Source: Atopobium sp. UBA1382 (GTDB taxonomy: Bacteria; Actinomycetota; Coriobacteriia; Coriobacteriales; Atopobiaceae). From it: a stretch of DNA of 14,400 nucleotides. The notes beneath the pieces are model-generated. The model had not been told where the DNA came from. It did no database searches and saw nothing but the letters and a program-made list of their open reading frames with translations. The position numbers and the translations under genes were made by a program. Positions 6,920-13,891 of this stretch are shown here, one piece after another. The stretch is taken from the NCBI GenBank assembly GCA_002305805.1, contig DBQY01000009.1:148762-163161 (forward strand). The letters run 5' to 3'. Position 1 is the first letter of the stretch, and every line of letters begins with the position of its first letter.

Positions 6920-7966
6920 CTAGCAGATCTTGACGACCCAACCCTCGGGACCCTCGATCTCGCCAGCCTGGATGCCGGTGAGCGTCTCGCGCAGCTTGGC
7001 CATCACGGGGCCCACGTGCTCCATGCCGCCCTCGCCGAAGACGACCTCGGTCTCGCCATTGACGACCTTGCCCACCGGGGAGATCACGGCCGCGGTGCCG
7101 CACATGCCGCACTCGACGAAGGCGCCGCTCGCGACCTCCTCGAACTTCACCGGGCGCTCCACCACGGTCATGCCGAGCATGTCCTGCGCCACCTGCACGA
7201 GGCTGCGGCGGGTGATGGACGGCAGGATGGAGTCCGTAGCGGACTGCGGCACCACGAGCGTGCCGTCCTTGTCGACAAACAGGAAGTTCGCGCCGCCGGA
7301 CTCCTCCACGAAGGTGTGGGTCTGCGGGTCGAGGTACATGTTGTCGGCGAAGCCCTGCTCGTGCGCCTGGACGCTCGGGTAGAGCGACATGGCGTAGTTG
7401 AGGCCGGCCTTGATGGCGCCGGTGCCGTGCGGTGCGGCGCGGTCGTACTCGGGCACGCGCACCGCCACGGGCTTGACGCCACCGGAGTAGTACGGGCCCA
7501 CCGGGGTCACGAGGATGCGGAACTGGTACTCGGTTGCCGGGGCGACGCCGATGACCTCGCCGGTGGCCACCATGAACGGGCGCACGTAGAGCGTGGCGCC
7601 GGAGCCGAAGGGCGGCACCCAGGCCTCGTTGGCGCGCACGACCATCTTGACGGCCTCGACGAACTTGTCCTCCGGGAAGGGCGGCATCACGATGCGGCGC
7701 GCGGAGTCGGCCATGCGGGCGGCGTTGAGGTCCGGGCGGAAGCAGACGATGTCGCCGTCCTTGGTGGTGTAGGCCTTGAGGCCCTCGAAGACCTCCTGGC
7801 AGTAGTGGAAGATGCCCGCGCACTCGGAGAGCGTGAGGGTGTGGTCGGTCGTGAGGCCGCCCTCCTCCCAGGCGCCGTCCTTATAGTTGCAGACGTAGCT
7901 GTAGTCCGTGGGCTGGTAGGCAAAGCCGAGGCTGCCCCAGTCGATGTCCTTCTTCTCCACTGCCAT
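6920..7966 (-). CDS. ilvE: Branched-chain-amino-acid aminotransferase
   Basis: This 348-residue fold-type IV PLP enzyme interconverts Leu, Ile and Val with their 2-oxo acids using glutamate/2-oxoglutarate. The PLP lysine is Lys186 in GTGAIKAGLNYAMSL. The cofactor-glutamate motif is EESGGANFLFV (221-231). CQEVFEGLKAY (56-66) and LYVRPFMVATG (126-136) are typical of the larger BCAT class (the ilvE_II type of about 340-360 residues), not the E. coli-type 309-residue enzyme. The frame is open to 8056, but the ATG at 7964-7966 has GGGAG 6 bases upstream and the conserved protein begins there. It is divergent from the threonine-aldolase-like gene, sharing a 393-bp region filled with array D. Confidence 0.95.
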   Translation of the reverse strand: MAVEKKDIDWGSLGFAYQPTDYSYVCNYKDGAWEEGGLTTDHTLTLSECAGIFHYCQEVFEGLKAYTTKDGDIVCFRPDLNAARMADSARRIVMPPFPEDKFVEAVKMVVRANEAWVPPFGSGATLYVRPFMVATGEVIGVAPATEYQFRILVTPVGPYYSGGVKPVAVRVPEYDRAAPHGTGAIKAGLNYAMSLYPSVQAHEQGFADNMYLDPQTHTFVEESGGANFLFVDKDGTLVVPQSATDSILPSITRRSLVQVAQDMLGMTVVERPVKFEEVASGAFVECGMCGTAAVISPVGKVVNGETEVVFGEGGMEHVGPVMAKLRETLTGIQAGEIEGPEGWVVKIC

Positions 7967-8046
7967 GATTGCTCCCTCGCAACGGGTTTTGTGTGCTGCG
8001 CAAACGATAAACCCATTCCGGGCGAGAAGAACGACGGGTTGCGGAG

Positions 8047-8291
8047 GTTGTAACATTGGGCGTATGCGCGGCCGGACCCGACCGATTCCTCGGTTTTGGC
8101 GACATGGCAGAAATCGGCGAAGGTGCTTCCTCGAATTGGGCGATATGGCAGCGGGCGAGAAGTGCTATCTGGAGTTTTTCTCGGTCCGTTCTTCAAAATC
8201 GCAGACTTGGCACGGCATTCTGTGCCAAGTCCCCCGATTCGCGGAACTCCTTCGTGATGAATCTGCCAAGTCCCCCGATTTGAGGAACACC
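8047..8291. repeat. Array D: 202-bp dyad of repeats spaced 41 and 62 bp
   Basis: The unit TTCCTCGAATTGGGCGATAT followed by GGCA occurs on the plus strand from 8086, 8127 and, more diverged, 8189 (steps 41 and 62). It occurs inverted with outer ends at 8287 and 8246 (step 41), where TGCCAAGTCCCCCGATT is repeated exactly at 8223-8239 and 8264-8280. The pairs 8086/8287 and 8127/8246 share one centre, 8186.5, so the array is a large dyad. A weak further unit (ATTGGGCG at 8055) lies to the left. The pair 8189/8246 has its own centre, 8217.5, and forms the hairpin listed separately. Confidence 0.75.
8205..8230. repeat. 9-bp hairpin inside array D
   Basis: ACTTGGCAC (8205-8213) and GTGCCAAGT (8222-8230) are perfectly complementary around 8 bases. 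Neither strand shows a T-run directly after it, so I do not call a terminator. Confidence 0.6.
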
Positions 8292-8359
8292 CCGCAGACT
8301 CCAGCCGGGACGCACCGCCCGCGCACACCGAGAAGAACCGTGAACTGGAGGGGCACACC

Positions 8360-9415
8360 ATGCGCATGTTCCGCAACGACTACTCCGAGGGCGCCGCGCC
8401 CGAGATCCTGGCCGCGCTCACCGCCACCAACGACGAGCAGACCGTAGGCTACACCGAGGGCGACCCGCACTGCGAGCGCGCCCGCGAGCTCATCCGCGCC
8501 GCATGCGGCCGCGACGACGTGAACGTGGAGTTCTGCATCGGCGGGACGTCGGCCAACGTGATCGGCGTGACCGGGCTCCTGCGCGACTGGGAGGGCGCCG
8601 TCTGCACGCGCGACGCGCACATCAACGTGCACGAGACCGGCGCCGTGGCCGCCTGCGGGCGCACCGTGCTGCCCACCGACGACGCGGACGGCTTCCTCAC
8701 GCCTGAGGCCGCCGAGCGCGTCTGGCGCTTCCAGACCTCCACGGGCCGCCACATGACGCGCCCCGGCTGCGTCTACATCTCCAACACCACGGAGCTCGGC
8801 GGCGTGTGGGACCTCCAGCGCTTCGATGCCATCTGCGACTGGGCGGACGAGAGGGGCCTGCCGGTCTTTCTCGACGGGGCGCGCCTGGGGTCGGCCCTCA
8901 CCTCGCCGGCCGCCGGCGGCCTCACGCTGGAGCACATCGCCGCGCGCTGCGGCGCCTTCTACATCGGCGGCACTAAGAACGGCCTGCTCATGGGCGAGGC
9001 CATGGTCATCTCGCACCCGCGCCTGCGCGAGGCCTTCCCCTACCTGCAGAAGGAGCGTGGCGGGCTGCTCGCCAAGGGGCGCCTGCTCGGCGTGCAGTTC
9101 GAGGCCGCCTTCGAGGCCCCGGCCGACGGCGGCGAGGCGCCCTACTGGCGCCTGGCAAGGGGCGCCAACGAGTGCGCTCTGCGGCTGCGCGCGGGGCTCG
9201 TGGAGCTTGGCTTCAAGCCCTACGGCGACTCTGCCTCCAACCAGCAGTTCTTTGTCGTGACGCCCGCCCAGCGCGACGCCCTCGAGGCGGCCTGCGGCTG
9301 CGAGACCTTCTACGAGCTCAGCGACGAGCAGGTGGTCGTGCGCTTTGTGTGCTCCTGGGCTACTGGCGAGAAGGACGTGGACGAGCTGATCGCCCTGGCC
9401 GGCACGCTCGCGTAG
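8360..9415 (+). CDS. Threonine-aldolase-like PLP enzyme (beta-eliminating lyase family)
   Basis: The 351-residue protein belongs to the fold-type I PLP family that includes low-specificity L-threonine aldolase (Thr to Gly plus acetaldehyde). GGTSANVIG (61-69) is the phosphate-binding turn. HINVHETGA (87-95) supplies the histidine that stacks on the cofactor, FLDGARLGSAL (170-180) the aspartate and arginine, and IGGTKNGLLMGEA (202-214) the Schiff-base Lys206. Length fits the family. The ATG at 8360 has GGAGGGG (8347-8353) six bases upstream, and a second ATG lies two codons on. Near its end an in-frame Gly-Glu-Lys is encoded by a GGCGAGAAG box. Substrate could be another beta-hydroxy amino acid, so I leave the gene name blank. 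Confidence 0.88.
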   Translation: MRMFRNDYSEGAAPEILAALTATNDEQTVGYTEGDPHCERARELIRAACGRDDVNVEFCIGGTSANVIGVTGLLRDWEGAVCTRDAHINVHETGAVAACGRTVLPTDDADGFLTPEAAERVWRFQTSTGRHMTRPGCVYISNTTELGGVWDLQRFDAICDWADERGLPVFLDGARLGSALTSPAAGGLTLEHIAARCGAFYIGGTKNGLLMGEAMVISHPRLREAFPYLQKERGGLLAKGRLLGVQFEAAFEAPADGGEAPYWRLARGANECALRLRAGLVELGFKPYGDSASNQQFFVVTPAQRDALEAACGCETFYELSDEQVVVRFVCSWATGEKDVDELIALAGTLA

Positions 9416-9445
9416 GCCACGCCCGGCCCACACCCGCCTCACGAA

Positions 9446-9483
9446 GGGCCCTGCCGCGACTCATCCGCGACGGGGCCCCTTTC
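9446..9483 (+). terminator. Terminator of the aldolase-like gene
   Basis: GGGCCC (9446-9451) pairs with 9473-9478, and CGCG (9455-9458) continues the stem with 9466-9469, broken by one wobble and one mismatch around a 7-base loop. CCTTTCCT follows on the plus strand. It lies in the convergent gap between the aldolase-like gene and the surface-protein gene. Read from the minus strand it forms the same hairpin with a poorer tail, so it may work partly in both directions. Confidence 0.75.
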
Positions 9484-9516
9484 CTACCCATGCGCTGGTC
9501 CTCGCTCCAGCCCGCA

Positions 9517-11649
9517 CTACCTCGCTGCGCGACGCCTGGAGAGGAGGACGAGCCCCGCACCCGCGGCGGCAGCGGCGGCGACGGCGAGCGCCGGCGCGGT
9601 GGAGTCACCGTTCGCCGGGAGCTCGTCGGCCGACGCCTTCTCGGCCTTCGCAGCCTCCTCGACCTTTGCGGCCTCCGCGACGGTGAGGGACGCGCGCACC
9701 GTGCCGGACCCGGACACTATGAGGAGCTCGTGGTCGCCGGCCTTGAGGCCCTCGAGGAGCTTCGCGGGAAGCGTCACGACCGTGCTGCCCTCGCGGACAA
9801 CGTACTCGGAGGCGGAGAGGACCCGCCCGTCCAGGCGCACCTCCACGAGGTCGGCGAAGGCCGCGCTCGAGACGAACGTCAGCCCCTTGCTGGAGCCCTT
9901 GGTCCACTTGGCACCGTCACCAGAGACAAGCGCCGGCGAGAAGGACGCGTCACGCGCACCGCAGACGGAGCAGAGCCCGCCCTCGAACTCGTGGCCGATT
10001 GCCGGGATCACGGCATCCTCGGGGGTGGTCGGAACGGTGCCGCCTTCGTCCTTGTAATGCTTACCGCAGATCCCGCACGTCCAGTACCCCTCGGTCCCGT
10101 ACGCCGTGCAGGTGGCGTCCTTCTTCGGAGTCTGCACCATGTTGCCATGCGTCACCGTGACCTCGCAGGAAGCGCTGGCCCCGCTTGCATCCGCAGCGGT
10201 GGCGGTGATCGTGGCCCTGCCCGCGCTTATGGCAGTCACAGTTCCGTCTTCGCTTACCGTGGCAATATCGGTGTCGCTGCTTTCCCAAGTCACATCTTTG
10301 TTGGTGGCATCCGCAGGCTTTACGGTAACGGTCAGGGTATTGCTGCCTTTTTCCTGTAAGGTCAGGCTATTTTTGTTCAGCTCCAAGCCGGTAACGGGAA
10401 CCATAGCTGGTTTGATGTTCAGCGTATAGTCCTTGCTAGTGCTTCCAGCACTATTTTCAGCCTTTACGGTAACGGTCGAAGTGCCTTCCGCAGTAGGCGT
10501 GCCGGTGATGGTGCCGTCACTGTTCAGCGTCAAACCATCGGGCAAACCGCTGGCACTCCATGTAATGTTATTGCCGGTGGCTTGCAGCGTTGCAGTGTAA
10601 AATTCGCCCACCGTGCCGTTTGGCAGGCTATCGGTGGTAATCTTCGGAGTAACTGTTCCGCTGCCACCCACTTCACCGGTCAGCGTACCATTGTTGATGA
10701 TGGTGCCATCGTTGGTCAAAGTCTTTCCATCCGGGACGGTCAGGCTGGCGTCCTTTCCGATGGTCAGGGTTTCGTCCGTACCGATCTCCAAGTCCTCCTG
10801 CAAGGTCACATCGCTGTACACGGTGCCGCTCTTGCCGTCAAAGACGATACCGCCGTTGCCATCACTACCTGCACTAACCTGAACTTCACTTGCTTGTGAA
10901 GCAATCAATATTTTACTGTCTCTGGTATCCACCACTGCGTTGCCGCTGACGGTCAGGCTGGAAGTACCGCTGTCACTGGGGTTAGTCCATCGATAGTAAA
11001 TTCCTATACCGCCACTGCCGCCGGCGGTCAGTTTTCCATTATTCACCACAGCAGCAGCTTTGAACCCATCACCAGCGTGTAAATCAACTCCGTAATAATA
11101 CGCAGCTAAAGTCTTAACATCCGCACCGTCTATGTTAAGGTTCACATTCTTTGAACCAATAAGCGAAATTCCTGAATCGTTCTTATCCACATTGACTTCT
11201 AAGCTGCCAGGACCTGAGATAGACAAGGAGGCATCGCCAGCCTTGGACACCACACGAATTCCGCCGGTTCCCGTTATGTTACTCGTTCCTTGGGATGCTA
11301 CTATTTTGAGAGAAACATCAGCAGACTGACTAAAAGCGATCACACTACCGGGATATGTGAAACCTCCTCCAACAGTCACATTTTGATAATTAACAATCAT
11401 TGCCTGATTCAGCGTAAGGGTGAAGGTGTCGGCGTCATAGGAAAACTGACCGTTGGCAGGCTCTGTACCGTCAACCTTTTTCCAAGTTCCATTTTGGTTT
11501 TCATAGCAGCCGCTTTCTTTGATTTGCTGACCGCCTACATACAGCTCGATTCCGTCTGCCGCCAGCGCCGTGACGGGCAACAAGCCCAGGCAGAGCGCCA
11601 CCGCTAGGAGGCAACCTCCCAGCGCGGTCGCAGCAAGCTTCTTGAACAT
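9517..11649 (-). CDS. Large mosaic cell-surface protein with Ig-like domains and a sortase-like tail
   Basis: The 710-residue exported protein has a signal peptide (1-31, MFKKLAATALGG... ending ALAA) and a beta-rich repetitive region (32-330) resembling carbohydrate-binding or beta-helix modules. A putative-Ig domain follows (335-413, with GLPDGLTLNSDGTITGTPT), then a Big_2 bacterial Ig domain (417-500), then a cysteine-paired module (514-564: CTAYGTEGYWTCGICGKHY ... CSVCGA) and a beta domain (568-657). It ends with an Ala/Lys/Glu linker, LPANGD (677-682), a hydrophobic stretch and RRR. That end looks like a cell-wall sorting signal with Asn where LPxTG has Thr. The frame opens at 11733, but the ATG at 11647-11649 starts the signal peptide. 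DNA for residues about 30-475 is visibly lower in GC than both ends, suggesting an acquired central segment. It probably acts in adhesion or glycan binding. Confidence 0.8.
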   Translation of the reverse strand: MFKKLAATALGGCLLAVALCLGLLPVTALAADGIELYVGGQQIKESGCYENQNGTWKKVDGTEPANGQFSYDADTFTLTLNQAMIVNYQNVTVGGGFTYPGSVIAFSQSADVSLKIVASQGTSNITGTGGIRVVSKAGDASLSISGPGSLEVNVDKNDSGISLIGSKNVNLNIDGADVKTLAAYYYGVDLHAGDGFKAAAVVNNGKLTAGGSGGIGIYYRWTNPSDSGTSSLTVSGNAVVDTRDSKILIASQASEVQVSAGSDGNGGIVFDGKSGTVYSDVTLQEDLEIGTDETLTIGKDASLTVPDGKTLTNDGTIINNGTLTGEVGGSGTVTPKITTDSLPNGTVGEFYTATLQATGNNITWSASGLPDGLTLNSDGTITGTPTAEGTSTVTVKAENSAGSTSKDYTLNIKPAMVPVTGLELNKNSLTLQEKGSNTLTVTVKPADATNKDVTWESSDTDIATVSEDGTVTAISAGRATITATAADASGASASCEVTVTHGNMVQTPKKDATCTAYGTEGYWTCGICGKHYKDEGGTVPTTPEDAVIPAIGHEFEGGLCSVCGARDASFSPALVSGDGAKWTKGSSKGLTFVSSAAFADLVEVRLDGRVLSASEYVVREGSTVVTLPAKLLEGLKAGDHELLIVSGSGTVRASLTVAEAAKVEEAAKAEKASADELPANGDSTAPALAVAAAAAAGAGLVLLSRRRAAR

Positions 11650-11787
11650 GGGGACCACCCTTCTCTCCGGACCGCCGCAGCCGGCAGGTTCTTCTCGTTC
11701 CCCATTGTCCCGCAGGGTAACGACGTCCCGCATCGCCCGTCTTCGGCCCGAAAAGGATGAGGCCGCCCACGGCGCGGGGAGGACCGT
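11650..11787. other. Intergenic leader of the surface-protein gene
   Basis: This 138-bp gap separates the regulator stop from the surface-protein start on the same strand. It holds a near copy of the overrepresented motif (minus-strand CGAGAAGAACCTGCC around 11677-11691). I see no convincing promoter hexamers, operator or terminator. Confidence 0.4.
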
Positions 11788-12801
11788 CTACGGGAGCATG
11801 AAGCGGCCGAGCTCCCGCCTGCTCGAGACGCCGAGCTTTCGCAGGGAGGACGAGACGAGCGTCTTGACGGTGTTGACGGAGACCCCAAGGTGGTCGGCGA
11901 TCTCCTGGTTGGTCCAGCCGCGCGCGGCGAGCGTCGAGGCGGCGAACTCGGTGGTCGTGAGGTTGTCCGCCACCTCCTCGCCCGTCACGGGGTTGTGGAC
12001 GAGCCTCCAGCCGGCGGAGAAGCGGTAGGTGATGTCGATGATGCGCCGGAAGTCGTCCGGCCACCCGCGCTTGATGACCGCCTCGAGCATGCCGCCGAGG
12101 AGGCCGTGGTGCTCGCCGAAGGGCTCGATGAGGCCGTCGGGGCGGGCGAGGTCCCACGCGGCCAGCAGGTGCGCGCGGGCAGCACCCACGTCCCTCATGC
12201 CTACGTAGCCCATGACGCAGGCGAGGTGCAGGTAGGAGTTGGTGATGGGCCGCTCCTTACCCTGGACGGCGAGCGCCGCCTCGGCGACGCCCACGCACCG
12301 GCCGTGCTCGCCCACGAGGTACGCCTGGTGCGCCAGCACGTAGAGGGCGAAGGGCCGCAGGCCCTCAGGGAGGAGCCCGACGCAATCCTCGAGGGACGGG
12401 ACGCGCTCGGGGAGCGGCAGGTGGAGAAGGGTGCGCGCCGTGGTGACGAAGAACGAGGCGACGGCCGTGGCCAGGGGGTCGGCGTCGTCGAGACCCTCCC
12501 CCACCGCGGCCCGGGCGGTGCCGAGCGCCGCGCGGGCGTCGTCGGCCTGGCCGAGCGAGAGGCTCGCGTAGCCGAGGACGAGGCTCGCGGAGAGGAGCAC
12601 GGAGAGGTCTTCGCTCGCCAGGAGCGGGCGCGCCGCGGCGGCGGCCGCCTCGGCCTGGCCGGTGAAGTAGAGGAACTCGGCGCGGGCCACGTCGCGAGCC
12701 GGCCCCTCCGACATGGACTCGACGAGCTCACGGCACCTCCCCGGCTCGAACGCGGAGCTCAGGAGCGGCATGGGGTCGCACAGGGGGTGGTGTGCGGTCA
12801 C
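11788..12801 (-). CDS. LuxR-family transcriptional regulator with TPR-like N-terminus
   Basis: The last 58 residues (LTTTEFAASTLAARGWTNQE...NTVKTLVSSSLRKLGV) form a clear GerE/LuxR helix-turn-helix. The preceding 270 residues are helical and Ala/Leu-rich with TPR-like repeats, similar to the sensor part of MalT-type regulators. There is no receiver domain and no P-loop. The frame is open to a GTG at 12808-12810. I prefer the GTG at 12799-12801 because AGGGGG lies 8 bases before it. An ATG at 12769-12771 lacks a ribosome-binding site. The upstream HAD gene stops about 13 bases before this start, so the two are almost certainly cotranscribed. The next gene downstream encodes the surface protein, a plausible target. 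The ligand is unknown. Confidence 0.82.
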   Translation of the reverse strand: MTAHHPLCDPMPLLSSAFEPGRCRELVESMSEGPARDVARAEFLYFTGQAEAAAAAARPLLASEDLSVLLSASLVLGYASLSLGQADDARAALGTARAAVGEGLDDADPLATAVASFFVTTARTLLHLPLPERVPSLEDCVGLLPEGLRPFALYVLAHQAYLVGEHGRCVGVAEAALAVQGKERPITNSYLHLACVMGYVGMRDVGAARAHLLAAWDLARPDGLIEPFGEHHGLLGGMLEAVIKRGWPDDFRRIIDITYRFSAGWRLVHNPVTGEEVADNLTTTEFAASTLAARGWTNQEIADHLGVSVNTVKTLVSSSLRKLGVSSRRELGRFMLP

Positions 12802-12813
12802 GGCGCCCACCCC

Positions 12814-13455
12814 CTAGAGGCTGAGGCCGGGATAGCTGTCCACGACCTCGTCCGCGGCGGAGAGGTCCTGCCCGAGCGAGCAGCCCGAGTAGCCGATAGC
12901 ATGGAGCCCGGCGGCGTGCGCCGAGGCTATCCCCGCCGGCGAGTCCTCCACCGCCACGGCCTCCCCCGCGCCCACTCCCAGGAGGTCGAGCGCGTGCAGG
13001 TAGGGGTCTGGGTGCGGCTTGCGCCTCTCGACCATGTCGCCCGTCACCACCACGTCGAAGAGGTCGAGGGCGCGCAGGCGGTCGAGGGCGGTGAGCACGC
13101 AGCGCGCGACCGTCGTCGAGACGAGCGCCACGGCGACCCCGCGCTCCCGCAGCGAGGTCAGGAGCTCGCGGGCGCCCGGCTCGAGCCGAAGGTCGGCCTC
13201 GGCGTAGGTCCGGTAGCAGCCGTCGCGCTCGCGCTCGTACTCCTCGATCCTGCCGCCCGCCCCGTACTTCTCGAGCAGCGGGGGCAGCGTCACGCGGTCG
13301 TCTCCCCCGGCGAGGCTCATGAGCTCGGCGCGGGTCACGCTTACGCCCATCCCGTGCAGGATGTCGTCGACCAGCTCGAGGTTCTTGCTCTCGGTGTCGC
13401 AGAGCGTGCCGTCAAAGTCGAAGAGCACAGCCTCGATGCGCCCCGGTCGCGCCAT
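12814..13455 (-). CDS. HAD-superfamily phosphatase/phosphomutase (beta-PGM-like)
   Basis: The 213-residue hydrolase carries all four HAD motifs: DFDGTL with nucleophile Asp13 and Asp15, Ser113 in LVSTT, Lys146 in RRKPHPDPYL, and VEDSPAGIASA with Glu170/Asp171. A helical cap occupies about residues 20-90. It is closest in pattern to beta-phosphoglucomutase-like and phosphoglycolate-phosphatase-like proteins (subfamily IA, small helical cap), and substrates in this group are not readable from motifs. The ATG at 13453-13455 has a strong GAGGAGG ribosome-binding site. The gene is the first in a two-gene unit with the LuxR-type regulator, and diverges from the toxin-antitoxin genes across 133 bp. 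Confidence 0.88.
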   Translation of the reverse strand: MARPGRIEAVLFDFDGTLCDTESKNLELVDDILHGMGVSVTRAELMSLAGGDDRVTLPPLLEKYGAGGRIEEYERERDGCYRTYAEADLRLEPGARELLTSLRERGVAVALVSTTVARCVLTALDRLRALDLFDVVVTGDMVERRKPHPDPYLHALDLLGVGAGEAVAVEDSPAGIASAHAAGLHAIGYSGCSLGQDLSAADEVVDSYPGLSL

Positions 13456-13550
13456 GTGGTCCTCCTCAGGTAGGCGATGAACGGCGTCAGTGTATCAGAG
13501 GACGCGCCTCCGCCACAGCATCGGAACTCCCGCGGCAAGCCAACTTTGGG

Positions 13551-13571
13551 TATACTTGTTGTACGTACAAC
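13551..13571 (+). promoter_or_regulatory. Toxin-antitoxin promoter -10 box and palindromic operator
   Basis: TATACT (13551-13556) matches five of six -10 consensus bases, and no good -35 is visible. Directly after it, GTTGTACGTACAAC (13558-13571) is a 14-bp perfect palindrome that would cover the transcription start. It lies 18 bases before the antitoxin start codon, where an autorepressing antitoxin or toxin-antitoxin complex normally binds. Confidence 0.6.
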
Positions 13572-13588
13572 CTGTATGGGAGGCCCTC

Positions 13589-13891
13589 ATGGACGCAATG
13601 GTCACGGGCAGGATGCCCGCAAGCAAGAAGGAGCGGGGCAACCGCGTGCTCAGCGAACTCGGAACCAATGCCTCCAAGGTGATCAACGCGCTCTACGACT
13701 ACGTCATCGAGCACCACGCGCTGCCCTTCTCGACGGACCGGCCAGATAGAGACGAGCTCCTTCGCGCGTCGGTGAGCCTCGTGGACGCCATTCCCAAGGT
13801 ACGGCTCGACGAGCGCCACGCCGAGATGAGCGTCAAGGACGCCCGGCGCGAGCGCCTCTCGACGCAGGCTCTCCCAAGGGAGGACGCATGA
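13589..13891 (+). CDS. RelB/DinJ-like ribbon-helix-helix antitoxin
   Basis: The 100-residue protein starts VTGRMPASKKERGNRVLSEL, continues GTNASKVINALYDYVIEHH and ends that domain with ALPF, the RelB/DinJ antitoxin pattern: a beta strand, two helices and the characteristic LPF. The C-terminal half is charged and probably disordered, as expected for the toxin-neutralising part. The frame opens at 13490, but the ATG at 13589 has GGGAGG (13578-13583) five bases upstream, and the longer N-terminus would run across the operator. Its stop overlaps the toxin start (ATGA), so the two are translationally coupled. Confidence 0.78.
   Translation: MDAMVTGRMPASKKERGNRVLSELGTNASKVINALYDYVIEHHALPFSTDRPDRDELLRASVSLVDAIPKVRLDERHAEMSVKDARRERLSTQALPREDA

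Larger units (their letters stand above)
7967..8359. other. 393-bp divergent intergenic region with array D
   Basis: It separates ilvE (minus) from the aldolase-like gene (plus) and must hold both promoters, but I cannot assign either hexamer pair with confidence. It contains two GGCGAGAA boxes (8021-8028, followed by GAACGACGGG, and 8154-8161), array D and a 9-bp hairpin at 8205-8230. Short open frames crossing it are not supported by ribosome-binding sites or familiar sequence. Confidence 0.65.

Noticed and set aside
8205..8230. Terminator in the divergent region
   Set aside because: The hairpin is good, but both sides lack a T-run and it belongs to the larger dyad.
8165..9442. 425-residue minus-strand open frame
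   Set aside because: It is antisense to the PLP enzyme gene, with shadow-type composition, and its 3' end runs through array D.
11890..13473. 527-residue plus-strand open frame
   Set aside because: It is antisense to both the LuxR-type regulator and the HAD gene, which have clear motifs.
13490..13588. N-terminal extension of the antitoxin
   Set aside because: The extra 33 residues would cross the -10 box and palindromic operator, and the downstream ATG has a good ribosome-binding site and begins the conserved domain.
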